41,885 bases of DNA. It comes from Acidobacteriota bacterium (GTDB lineage Bacteria; Acidobacteriota; Terriglobia; Bryobacterales; Bryobacteraceae). The stretch lies in contig JAFDVU010000045.1 in assembly GCA_018268835.1 (NCBI GenBank), positions 1-41,885 of the forward strand. The letters are read 5' to 3'. The first letter of the stretch is position 1; every line of letters begins with the position of its first letter. Position numbers and translations under genes: made by a program. This document shows, piece after piece, positions 34,239 to 41,885 of this stretch. The notes beneath the pieces are model-generated. The model ran no database searches, was not told the origin of the DNA, and saw nothing but the letters and a program-made list of their open reading frames with translations.

Positions 34239-35558
34239 ATGCCTTCCAGCCGTCGAAGTTTCCTCAGACAGACCGCCGGCGCCGCTCTGGCCGCGCCCTT
34301 CTTCGTCCGTGACCTGCTCTCCAAGCCTCCCAGCGGCACGCTGCGCATCGCCGCGTTCGGCGGCGACGGGATGGCCTATTACACGCTCGACGGCGTCGGG
34401 CGCCACTCCAAGGTGAACATCGCCTGCGTCGCCGAAGTGGATACGGCGCGCATGGAGAAGGTCAAGCAGAAGTATCCCAACGCGAAGCTCTACCAGGACT
34501 GGCGCGAGATGCTGCGCAAGGAAAAGGGCAATCTCGATGCCGCCTGCGTCGGCACCCCGGACCACATGCACGCTCCCATGGCGATGAGCGCCATGCGCAT
34601 GGGTCTGCCGGTCTACTGCCAGAAGCCGCTCGCCCACAACATCTACGAAGTCCGCAAACTCACCGAGTACGCGCGCAAGAAGAATCTGCCCACCCAGATG
34701 GGCATTCAGATCCACTCCGCGAAAGAGTACAAGACCGCCGTCAAGCTCATGCGCGCCAGCGCCATCGGCAAGGTGAAAGAGGTCTACTCCTGGAGCGAGA
34801 AAAAGTGGGGCGACATGGACCCCCTGCCCACCCGCACCGATACTCCGCCCGCCACCCTCAACTGGGATGAATGGATCGGCATCGCCGCGCCGCGCCCCTA
34901 CATCGACGGCGCCTACCATCCCTCCAACTGGCGCAAGCGCGTCGATTTCGGCACCGCCACCTTCGGCGACATGGGCTGCCACATCCTCGACCCCGTCTTC
35001 GATTCCCTCGCCCTCACCGCGCCCATCTCCGTGCGCAGCGAAGGCCCCGCACCCAATTCGCAAAGCTGGGCGCTCAACTCGATCATCCACTACGTCTTCC
35101 CGGCCACTCCCTACACCGAGGGCAAGACGCTGCCGGTGAACTGGTACGACGGCGACGAGCGTCCGCCCAAGGAGATCCTCTCTCTGCTCGGCAGCGTGCG
35201 CGTGCCCGGACAAGGCTCCATCTTCGTCGGCACCAAGGGCGTCATGCTGCTCCCCCACATCGGCATGCCCGTGCTGCTCCCGGAGAAAGATTTCGCCGGC
35301 TACCAGATGCCCGTCGAAGAACCCGTGAACCACTACTTCCAATGGGTGGACGCGGTCATGGGCAACGGCAAGGCGTCGGCCCCGTTCGAATATTCCGGCC
35401 CGCTCACCGAAGCCGTCCTGCTCGGCCCCCTGGCCACTCACTTCCCCAAGGCCACGCTCGAATGGAACTCGGCCCGGATGAAGTTCCGCAACTCTCCGCA
35501 AGCCAACGCCTTCGTCCGCCGCAAGTACCGCGCCGGCTGGAACATCAAGGGGCTGTAG
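34239..35558 (+). CDS. Gfo/Idh/MocA family oxidoreductase, Tat-exported
   Basis: A 439-residue protein with an exact twin-arginine signal, SRRSFLRQTAGAALAAPFF. The Rossmann part begins LRIAAFGGDGMAYYTLDG, with AEVDTARMEKVKQKYPNAKL after it. YCQKPLAHNIYEVRKLTEYA carries the EKP-type motif with Gln for Glu. FGDMGCHILDPVFDSLALT matches the substrate-domain D-x-G-x-H segment. Expected to act on a sugar in the periplasm with a bound nicotinamide cofactor. A good ribosome site (ccggaggaa) precedes the start. It differs clearly from the other Gfo/Idh protein in the window, so the two are not a recent duplication. Confidence 0.92.
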   Translation: MPSSRRSFLRQTAGAALAAPFFVRDLLSKPPSGTLRIAAFGGDGMAYYTLDGVGRHSKVNIACVAEVDTARMEKVKQKYPNAKLYQDWREMLRKEKGNLDAACVGTPDHMHAPMAMSAMRMGLPVYCQKPLAHNIYEVRKLTEYARKKNLPTQMGIQIHSAKEYKTAVKLMRASAIGKVKEVYSWSEKKWGDMDPLPTRTDTPPATLNWDEWIGIAAPRPYIDGAYHPSNWRKRVDFGTATFGDMGCHILDPVFDSLALTAPISVRSEGPAPNSQSWALNSIIHYVFPATPYTEGKTLPVNWYDGDERPPKEILSLLGSVRVPGQGSIFVGTKGVMLLPHIGMPVLLPEKDFAGYQMPVEEPVNHYFQWVDAVMGNGKASAPFEYSGPLTEAVLLGPLATHFPKATLEWNSARMKFRNSPQANAFVRRKYRAGWNIKGL

Positions 35559-35574
35559 CGCGCTCCTCCCACCT

Positions 35575-35600
35575 CCCGGGCGAGCGCGAACTCGCCCGGG
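35575..35600. terminator. Hairpin between convergent genes
   Basis: CCCGGGCGAG and CTCGCCCGGG form a perfect 10-bp stem with a 6-base loop, 16 bases after the oxidoreductase stop and four bases before the stop of the opposing lyase-like gene. The stem would form in both transcripts. There is no flanking T-run, so termination strength is uncertain, but position and stability favour a bidirectional terminator or 3' end block. Confidence 0.6.
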
Positions 35601-35604
35601 ACCC

Positions 35605-38208
35605 CTACATTTCCGCTCCGCCCGTCATCTCCAGCACCTCGATCGCTTCCAGGCAGCCCTGCGACACGCTGTTCGTCGATAAACCCGCCACGTCGTCGAT
35701 CGGATTCACCACGTCCGGACCCGCGAGGTGCCGCGCGTTCAGCCGCGGAATCCGCACCCCGCTCCACGCCTTGCGCGCGAACGCCGCGTTGCGGTTCGCC
35801 ATGTACAGGTACCCCGCCAGCCGCCCCGGCCGCGCGTACTCCGCGTTCGCCCCCTCGCCGCCGTTCGCCTGGTCGCGCTCCACCACGTCCTTGCGCGCGC
35901 CGTGCAACCGGCAGTACCGCTCCCACGCCTTCTTCCAGCCGGCGTGCTCGATCAGCGTGTTCAACTCGAACACTACCTCCGCCCCGCCCATGATCGTCGC
36001 CAGGTTGTAGGTTCCTACCTCGTTCGCCAGCGCGTACAGCTTCCCCGTCTTCGGATCGTACCCGTACAACTGGTTCGGCCCCGTCAGAAACCCGTACGGC
36101 ATCGCCGCGATCGAATCCATCCCCGCCACGATCCGGTCCCGCCACTTCGCATCGCCCGTGCGCTCCCACTCCGTCATCCAGTTGCCCGCGAACGCCAGCC
36201 AGTCCGGACCGCCCCGCACCCGCCCCGGATACCCCAGCGGCTTCGTCAGCGGCGCCGCCAGCCGCATCGGGTCGATCTCGATCGTCTTCACATCCGCGTC
36301 CAGCACTTCCCGCATGATGTCGCCCGTGCGTTCATCCGTCGTCAGGTAGTAGTAGAACCGCCGATACGCCGCCTGGCTGATCCGCGGTTCCTTCGCCCCG
36401 CACCCCCAGTGCCGCACGTTGTGCCGCGACCCCAGCGGCGCGAACCGCCCCAGGTGGTACGTGTCCACCTCGCTGGTGTGCCGCGTCATCGCCTCCGCCA
36501 TGCGAAACGCGTCCGCCCGTCCCGTCCGCAGGAACGTGTACCACAGCCACATATCGGTGCCGAGTTCCGTGTTGTCCCACGCGAACCCGCCGATGTCGTA
36601 CCGCCACTCGTGCCGCGGCCCGTCGTGCTGGTGCATCACGTCGCCGTAGTTCCAGAAGCCGTACCAGCGCCGCTGGTCCACTTCCTTGCGATAGAACTCG
36701 AACGCCGCCTGAAGCTGATCCTCGATCGCCTTCTTCGCCGCCGTGCTCCCGTCCGGCAGACTCCAGATGCCGAACACGCCAGCCGCGTGAATGTGCGCCG
36801 GCGGCGCCGCCAGCACCGGGGGTGTCTGCGCCATCCTCGCCTGTTCCGCCGTCTCCGCCTTCGCCGGCACCGCCCCCGACGGGAACAGCGCGATCTCGCT
36901 CGTCCGCGCCACTCCGTGCGGCGTGCTGAACCCCGGCTGCACGTCTTCGTATGACGAATCCAGGTCGTGCGCGCGCGTGTCGTAGTGCCGCAGATCCATT
37001 GCCGGCGCGTCCGGCGACCACATCCACACGTGCAGCGCCGCCGCCTCCGCCGTCGCGTGCCGCACCTCCAGCGACGCCGGGTACGATTGCCAGAAGTTCC
37101 GCAGCCCCGCTGCCAGCCCGCCCGTCACATCGCCCGCGAACACCAGCCCCGCCGACCGCCGCCCCGCGATCGCGTCCAGCCAGCAGCTCCGCGGATTCGT
37201 TCGCTTCTGAATCGTGAACCCGTCCGGATTCGGCTGCATCAGCCGGTAGTCGTCCCACACCGCCCAATCCGTGAGCAGCTTCTGCCCCGCGCGGTCGAAC
37301 GTCTCTTTGTTCGGAACCCGCTTGCCCGCCAGTTGATCCGCGTAGCTTGCCCCGCGCAACTGCCGCCGCCCGCTGATCGGTTGCACCGGCTCGCTCCACA
37401 ATCCGCCGTCCTCACCCGCGAAACGCACATGCCGGTTCTGCGCCTGCTCCCGCATCGGCACCGTGAACACCACGCCCAACCCGCGAATGAAATCCTTCTC
37501 GTGGTCGCCGTCGAACACAATCGTGTGCATCATCCGCACCGCGTCCAGCCCGGCGTAAAAATACAGCCGGACCACGAACGGCAGCCACTCCCTCGACGCG
37601 TTCTTGTGCACGCCCTCCAGCTTCACCACCGCGCGCACCGGCCCCGCCTGCTCCACCGTTGCCTTGCGTATCTCGCCCGTGAATTCCCCGCCGCCCTCCA
37701 GCCGGCATACCAGCCGGCCGTCCCGCGCCACCACCCGATCGTCCACCGTGAGCGACTCCACCACCGCCGCCCCCGACCGCCCAACGCGCGCCCGCACCTT
37801 TCCCGTATCGATCGCGATCGTCTGCGCCGATTCCGTCACGGTCACCGCCGCCCCGCTCGCCGGCGGCGCCGCCGCGCCCGCCGCCAGCCGCAGCGGACCT
37901 GCCGCGTTCGTCACCGTCGCGAATCCCGAAAACTTCACGCTCCCGTCCGGCCAGTACGCCAGGGGCCATGTTTGCAGCGGCAGCGCCTGCCCGTTCGCCG
38001 TCAGTGAAAACGTCTGCTCGCGTTTCACCGTGCCGCGCGCCCACGGCACGCCCCAACTCACCCCCGCCACGCGCCCCGGCGCCGCACGGTCCAGCCAGTC
38101 CACCATCGCTCCGTCCCCAGGCTGCGCTTGCGCCGCCTGCGACTGCGGCTCCGCCGCCAGTGGCGTGCTCGCCAGAATCCCCACCGCCGTCCTCCGCGTG
38201 ATCTTCAC
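35605..38208 (-). CDS. YetA/PcRGLX-like exported protein (rhamnogalacturonan lyase-like)
   Basis: A large protein of 867 residues with a Tat-type N-terminus (TRRTAVGILASTPLAA). The first third is beta-rich (VSWGVPWARGTVKREQTFSL, LPLQTWPLAYWPDGSVKFSG). This corresponds to the N-terminal barrel shared by Bacillus YetA and the fungal exo-rhamnogalacturonan lyase PcRGLX (polysaccharide lyase family 26). The middle and C-terminal parts are helical and rich in aromatics (RRWYGFWNYGDVMHQHDGPR, WRYDIGGFAWDNTELGTDMW), as in an alpha/alpha barrel. The match is by pattern only, so activity on pectin side chains is likely but unproven. It faces the TonB receptor gene across a 136-base divergent gap. Confidence 0.78.
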   Translation of the reverse strand: MKITRRTAVGILASTPLAAEPQSQAAQAQPGDGAMVDWLDRAAPGRVAGVSWGVPWARGTVKREQTFSLTANGQALPLQTWPLAYWPDGSVKFSGFATVTNAAGPLRLAAGAAAPPASGAAVTVTESAQTIAIDTGKVRARVGRSGAAVVESLTVDDRVVARDGRLVCRLEGGGEFTGEIRKATVEQAGPVRAVVKLEGVHKNASREWLPFVVRLYFYAGLDAVRMMHTIVFDGDHEKDFIRGLGVVFTVPMREQAQNRHVRFAGEDGGLWSEPVQPISGRRQLRGASYADQLAGKRVPNKETFDRAGQKLLTDWAVWDDYRLMQPNPDGFTIQKRTNPRSCWLDAIAGRRSAGLVFAGDVTGGLAAGLRNFWQSYPASLEVRHATAEAAALHVWMWSPDAPAMDLRHYDTRAHDLDSSYEDVQPGFSTPHGVARTSEIALFPSGAVPAKAETAEQARMAQTPPVLAAPPAHIHAAGVFGIWSLPDGSTAAKKAIEDQLQAAFEFYRKEVDQRRWYGFWNYGDVMHQHDGPRHEWRYDIGGFAWDNTELGTDMWLWYTFLRTGRADAFRMAEAMTRHTSEVDTYHLGRFAPLGSRHNVRHWGCGAKEPRISQAAYRRFYYYLTTDERTGDIMREVLDADVKTIEIDPMRLAAPLTKPLGYPGRVRGGPDWLAFAGNWMTEWERTGDAKWRDRIVAGMDSIAAMPYGFLTGPNQLYGYDPKTGKLYALANEVGTYNLATIMGGAEVVFELNTLIEHAGWKKAWERYCRLHGARKDVVERDQANGGEGANAEYARPGRLAGYLYMANRNAAFARKAWSGVRIPRLNARHLAGPDVVNPIDDVAGLSTNSVSQGCLEAIEVLEMTGGAEM

Positions 38209-38344
38209 ATGCCCTCCAGCCGTTCATCTCCAATGATAAGACCCGTGCCGCCTCAGCCCTTCCGACACGCCTCCGCCCGGCGGGGCGGCCGATCACCGGC
38301 GGAACAAAGGTTGAACAAAATGCTTCCGAACGGAATATAACAGC
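38209..38344. promoter_or_regulatory. Divergent region between lyase-like gene and TonB receptor
   Basis: These 136 bases must contain the promoters of both genes. An AT-richer stretch (ttgaacaaaatgcttcc, ggaatataacagc) leads into the receptor ATG at 38345. It resembles -35 and -10 boxes, but the -10 would sit four bases from the start codon, so I do not assign it. No gene seen. Confidence 0.35.
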
Positions 38345-41101
38345 ATGAACTGGGTTTCCTCCGGACGGAGGCGGAATGCGTGCGTATGGCTGCCGGCGCT
38401 GGTCGTTTTCTTCCCGATCCTGTTGCACGCTCAGAGCGCGGGCGGCGAAATCCGTCTGGAAGTTCAAGACCCTTCCGGCGCCGCGATGCAAGCCGCCGGC
38501 ACGCTGCGCAACCTCTCAAGCGGCGCGCTAAGAAGCTTCAAAACCGATGGACAGGGGAAATACACCCTCCGGGGCGTGCCCTACGGCCGCTACCGCCTGG
38601 ACTTGTCGAGCCAGGGCTTCTCGACGCAATCCCTCGTCATCGACGTGCAATCCGCGACCCCGATCTCGCGTACGATCGGGATGCCGCTCGGCGCCGCATC
38701 CGCCAAAATCGATGTAGTCGCCGCCACGCCTCTGGCTGGAAGCGATCTCTCGCTTCAGGAAATACCCTCGCCGGTCCAGGCGGTGTCGCTGCAGGACCTG
38801 AACAACAGCGGCGCCGTGGATCTCTCCCACTTTATGAATCGCCGCCTCAGCGGTGTGAACCTCAATGAGAACCAGGAAAACCCGTATCAACCGGACTTGA
38901 ACTATCGCGGCTACACCGCCTCGCCGCTGTTGGGAACACCCGAGGGAATCTCCGTCTACATGGACGGCGTGCGCCAGAATCAGCCGTTCGGCGACGTGGT
39001 GAGTTGGGATCTGATTCCCCGGATCGCCATCTCGGAGGTTGCGCTCGTGCCGGGCTCGAATCCTATCTTCGGCATGAATACGCTCGGCGGCGCTGTGTCC
39101 ATCGAAACCAAGGACGGCTTGAGCCACCCCGGCGCATCGCTCTCCGTGTCCGGCGGCAGTTTCGGCCGCCGCGCCGTTGAGGCGGAGTATGGCGGCGCCG
39201 GCTCAAGCGGCTTCAACTGGTATCTCGCGGGCAATCTCCTGCACGAGGACGGCTGGCGCATCATGTCTCCTTCCGATGTCCGCCAGGCGTTCGGCAAATT
39301 CGGCTGGCAAGGCGCAAAGACCGCCGTAAGCCTCAGTTTTACCGATGCCGACAATTACCTTACGGGCAACGGCCTGCAGGAACAACGCTTTCTTGCGAGC
39401 GATTACTCGGGCGCTTACACCTATGGCGATACAACCGCTAACCGGTCACCCTTCCTGACCCTCAATCTTCGTCACGCGCCGAGCAGCCAACTGGCCTTTT
39501 CCGGGATCGCCTATTTCCGGTACATCCGGGCAGATACCCTCAACACAAACCTCAACACCAACTCGCTCGATCAAGCCGTGTACCAGCCAACCGCGGCCGA
39601 CCAGGCGGCGCTGAAGGCGGCCGGCTATTCCGGATACCCAACCAGTGGCGCGAACGCCGGCAATACCCCGTTTCCGTACTGGCGCTGCATCGCCCAGGGC
39701 CTGCAATTCGCCGAGCCGATCGCGACGTGCGACGCCGTCAACCTCCGATCGTCCACTAAGCAGAATAACTACGGCCTGTCCGGGCAACTTACCTGGTCGG
39801 CTTCGCCGGGCGGCCATCGCAACCAGTTCATCGCCGGCACCGGTTGGGATCGCAGTAGCTTGACGTTTCTGCAGGCAGCCCAGTTCGGCTATATCAACCC
39901 GGACCATACCATTACCCCGGTGAATTCATTCGAGGACGGCTCCACGAACAGTAATGGAGCGCCCCTGGATACCCGTGTGAATCTGCGCGGCCTTCCTCAA
40001 ACCTGGAGCCTCTACGCGATGGATACTCTATCTCTGAGTAAGTCCTGGACGCTCACGGTTTCCGGACGCTACAACCGGACGACGATCGATAATCGGGATC
40101 GCATCGACCCCGGTGGCGGGCCTGGATCGCTGGACGGGCAATATGTCTTCGGCCGGCTCAATCCCGCTCTCGGCCTTACGTTCAGTCCCGCGCGCTTCAT
40201 GAATCTGTACGCAAATTACGCGGAGAGCAGCCGGGCGCCTACATCGATCGAACTCGGGTGCGCCGATCCCAATAATCCCTGCAATCTGCCCAACGCCCTG
40301 GCCGGCGATCCGCCGCTGCGGCAGGTCGTGACGCGGACGTTCGAAGCCGGCGCGCGCAGCGCGAATGGAGAGAGCCGCCTCAACTGGAGTGCCGGATGGT
40401 TCCGCGGCACCAATGACAACGACCTTCTCTTCGTCACCTCCGACGTGACCGGGAACGGGTACTTCAAGAACTTCGGCCGGACGCTGCGCCAGGGAGCCGA
40501 GGTTCATCTCGGTGGCCGCATCGGCCGCTTCAATCTCGGCGGGAACTACACCTTTCTGAGAGCGACCTACGAGAGCCCGGAGGCGGTCGACGGGTCGAGC
40601 AACAGCACCAACGATTCCGCCCTCGGCGGATCTCCAGGCATGGACGGCGTGATTCAGATTCAGCCCGGGAACCGGATTCCCCTCATCCCTCAGCACCTGC
40701 TCAAGGCGTATGCAGATGCCCAGATCACGCGAAAGCTCTCCGCCGATCTTGATTTCATCGCGGTGTCCAGTTCCTTCGCGCGCGGCAACGAGAATAACCA
40801 GAGCCGGCCGGACGGAGTCTACTACCTCGGGCCCGGAACCTCTCCCGGTTACGGCGTGGTGAATCTGGGAGCGCGGTATCAGCTCCGCAAGCGCCTGCAG
40901 CTTTTCGTACAGATCAATAATCTGCTCGACCATCGTTACTACACCGCCGCTCAGCTCGGGCCTACCGGGTTCACCAGTCAGGGCACTTTTATCGCGCGGC
41001 CGCTTCCATCCGTTGACGGAAACTACCCGCTCGTGCACGCGACGTTCTACGCGCCAGGCGCTCCCATTGGAGTGTGGGGCGGCATGCGCTTCAGTTTTTG
41101 A
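38345..41101 (+). CDS. TonB-dependent outer-membrane receptor
   Basis: A 918-residue receptor that takes up a large substrate across the outer membrane using TonB energy. Signal peptide about 1-30 (VWLPALVVFFPILLHAQ). Carboxypeptidase-regulatory-like domain about 33-110 (IRLEVQDPSGAAMQAAGTLR, GKYTLRGVPYGRYRLDLSSQ). Plug about 130-260 (YRGYTASPLLGTPEGISVYM, DGVRQNQPFGD, GSNPIFGMNTLGGAVSIETK). A beta-barrel then runs to a terminal aromatic residue (GGMRFSF). FVQINNLLDHRYYTAAQLG is the usual last-strand motif. Upstream and divergent is a PL26-like gene; downstream is an ECF sigma/anti-sigma pair. Substrate unknown: an oligosaccharide or a metal chelate are both possible. Confidence 0.94.
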   Translation: MNWVSSGRRRNACVWLPALVVFFPILLHAQSAGGEIRLEVQDPSGAAMQAAGTLRNLSSGALRSFKTDGQGKYTLRGVPYGRYRLDLSSQGFSTQSLVIDVQSATPISRTIGMPLGAASAKIDVVAATPLAGSDLSLQEIPSPVQAVSLQDLNNSGAVDLSHFMNRRLSGVNLNENQENPYQPDLNYRGYTASPLLGTPEGISVYMDGVRQNQPFGDVVSWDLIPRIAISEVALVPGSNPIFGMNTLGGAVSIETKDGLSHPGASLSVSGGSFGRRAVEAEYGGAGSSGFNWYLAGNLLHEDGWRIMSPSDVRQAFGKFGWQGAKTAVSLSFTDADNYLTGNGLQEQRFLASDYSGAYTYGDTTANRSPFLTLNLRHAPSSQLAFSGIAYFRYIRADTLNTNLNTNSLDQAVYQPTAADQAALKAAGYSGYPTSGANAGNTPFPYWRCIAQGLQFAEPIATCDAVNLRSSTKQNNYGLSGQLTWSASPGGHRNQFIAGTGWDRSSLTFLQAAQFGYINPDHTITPVNSFEDGSTNSNGAPLDTRVNLRGLPQTWSLYAMDTLSLSKSWTLTVSGRYNRTTIDNRDRIDPGGGPGSLDGQYVFGRLNPALGLTFSPARFMNLYANYAESSRAPTSIELGCADPNNPCNLPNALAGDPPLRQVVTRTFEAGARSANGESRLNWSAGWFRGTNDNDLLFVTSDVTGNGYFKNFGRTLRQGAEVHLGGRIGRFNLGGNYTFLRATYESPEAVDGSSNSTNDSALGGSPGMDGVIQIQPGNRIPLIPQHLLKAYADAQITRKLSADLDFIAVSSSFARGNENNQSRPDGVYYLGPGTSPGYGVVNLGARYQLRKRLQLFVQINNLLDHRYYTAAQLGPTGFTSQGTFIARPLPSVDGNYPLVHATFYAPGAPIGVWGGMRFSF

Positions 41102-41122
41102 CGGTGCCCGCCATGTTCGATA

Positions 41123-41719
41123 ATGTTTCCAATGTCCGGCCGGCCGCCACAAGCAGCGTGGAACTTAGCGGTTACGAATGCCATCGAAGCCGCGGGCGGC
41201 TCTTCGACAGGCTCCACACCCGCCGAAGAGGTGATCGAACTCTTCGATCGGTTCCGCGACCGCCTGCTCCGCTACGTGCTCAGTTTCAGCCTCCCGGTTC
41301 AGGATGCGGAGGACATCGTGCAGGAGGTGTTCCTTGCCTTGTTCCGTCACCTGCGGAGCGGGCGCTCGCGCAGCAATCTCCGCGCCTGGATTTTCCGGGT
41401 GGCTCACAACCTCGCTCTGAAACGCAGGACCCATGTCCATACCGCGTCCCTGACATTCGCGGACGAAGGGGCCGCCTTGGCGGATTTGCTTCCGGACCCC
41501 GACCCGAATCCGGAAGACCAGGCGGCCGCTACTCAAAGGCGCGGGCAACTGTTAGCCGTTGTCGCGGCCCTCTCCGAGCAGGACCGCCGTTGCCTGGTCC
41601 TGCGCGCCGAAGGTCTCCGGTACAGGGAAATTGCCCAGGTTCTCGATGTTTCCCTGGGGGCCGTCGCTCTGTCGCTCGAACGGTCTCTGATGCGCTTGAC
41701 GCGCGCTGTCCAACGGTGA
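41123..41719 (+). CDS. ECF-type sigma factor
   Basis: A 198-residue sigma-70 family protein. Region 2 contains LLRYVLSFSLPVQDAEDIVQ and LRAWIFRVAHNLALKRR, and region 4 contains ALSEQDRRCLVLRAEGLRYR and EIAQVLDVSLGAVALSLERS. The start codon is uncertain; ATG 41123 or ATG 41132 (MSGRPP) fit, and the first 30 residues are not conserved. It lies 21 bases after the TonB receptor and three bases before a probable anti-sigma gene. The order is not the classic FecI-FecR-FecA one; here the receptor comes first. Confidence 0.88.
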   Translation: MFPMSGRPPQAAWNLAVTNAIEAAGGSSTGSTPAEEVIELFDRFRDRLLRYVLSFSLPVQDAEDIVQEVFLALFRHLRSGRSRSNLRAWIFRVAHNLALKRRTHVHTASLTFADEGAALADLLPDPDPNPEDQAAATQRRGQLLAVVAALSEQDRRCLVLRAEGLRYREIAQVLDVSLGAVALSLERSLMRLTRAVQR

Positions 41720-41722
41720 CTC

Positions 41723-41885
41723 ATGCAACTTCGTGATGCTCATCCTTCCGATCGGGAACTGGTCCTTGCGGCCGATGGCGAACTGTCCAGGGGCCGGGCG
41801 GAACGCCTCCGCCGGCATCTGGCCGGCTGCTGGGAGTGCCGGCTGCGCGCACAGGAACTGGAAGGCGCCATCGCCGGGTTTGTTC
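41723..41885 (+). CDS. Anti-sigma factor, N-terminal part (cut by window end)
   Basis: The frame runs from ATG 41723 to the edge of the window and reads MQLRDAHPSDRELVLAADGE, then RLRRHLAGCWECRLRAQELE. The H-x3-C-x2-C pattern with the helix before it is that of zinc-binding anti-sigma domains. It begins three bases after the sigma factor stop, so the pair is very likely coupled. The membrane and periplasmic parts lie outside the window. Confidence 0.75.
   Translation, partial: MQLRDAHPSDRELVLAADGELSRGRAERLRRHLAGCWECRLRAQELEGAIAGFV

Noticed and set aside
35728..36954. 408-codon arginine/proline-rich plus-strand frame
   Set aside because: Antisense shadow of the PL26-like gene.
38305..38345. 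TTGAAC and TATAAC as a promoter for the TonB receptor
   Set aside because: The -10 would lie four bases before the start codon and the 19-base spacing is long; no alternative downstream start supports a leaderless gene.

Overview
The window looks like chromosomal DNA of an Acidobacteriota member, most likely close to the Solibacter/Bryobacter group. I infer this from gene content, not from a marker gene: a VWFA-related protein of the type abundant in Acidobacteria, two Tat-exported Gfo/Idh/MocA oxidoreductases, a TonB receptor with a carboxypeptidase-regulatory-like N-terminus, a small triheme cytochrome, and a GC-rich sequence with many ATGA start/stop overlaps. No rRNA, tRNA, CRISPR array or intact transposon was seen.

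Layout. (1) 1-2.1 kb is a gene graveyard: an RHS-repeat fragment, a HigB/HigA-like toxin-antitoxin pair with one frameshift in each gene, and an XRE regulator-antitoxin-RelE/ParE toxin operon in which regulator and toxin each carry an in-frame stop. (2) 2.2-5.5 kb holds yraN, a methyltransferase, a class-III aminotransferase and, divergently, a glycine-zipper lipoprotein. (3) 5.6-12.9 kb holds a winged-helix/AAA+ ATPase, the lipoprotein-processing operon ileS-lspA-lgt, and a receiver-PP2C phosphatase. (4) 12.9-21.2 kb is a tightly packed minus-strand operon: FkbH-PCP, GT4, GT4-thioesterase fusion, Sfp-type phosphopantetheinyl transferase, D-2-hydroxyacid dehydrogenase and a Gfo/Idh oxidoreductase. 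An NfrB-like GT2 lies divergently beside it. (5) 22.7-26.3 kb holds a collapsed hybrid histidine kinase, a siroheme-synthesis dehydrogenase, der, a bactofilin with a 12-residue leader ORF, and a methyltransferase-like gene. (6) 26.5-30.6 kb holds a sugar porter, the VWFA-related protein and a GDP-mannose-3,5-epimerase-like enzyme. (7) 30.7-34.2 kb holds the cytochrome and a membrane protein-ECF sigma-anti-sigma operon next to a secreted CE1-type esterase. (8) 34.2-41.9 kb holds a second Gfo/Idh oxidoreductase, a YetA/PcRGLX-like (rhamnogalacturonan-lyase-like) protein, a TonB receptor, and an ECF sigma/anti-sigma pair cut by the window end.

The best candidate for an undescribed system is region 4. 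FkbH enzymes load a glyceryl unit from 1,3-bisphosphoglycerate onto a carrier protein. Here the carrier is fused to FkbH, the PPTase that would activate it is in the same operon, and the thioesterase that would release the acyl group is fused to a glycosyltransferase. No adenylation, condensation or ketosynthase domain is present. I infer a compact thiotemplated route that makes an acylated, perhaps glycerated, glycoside. Both glycosyltransferases carry the same LSPEK helical tail, and a third copy of that tail sits in frame behind a stop codon inside a 159-bp tandem duplication.
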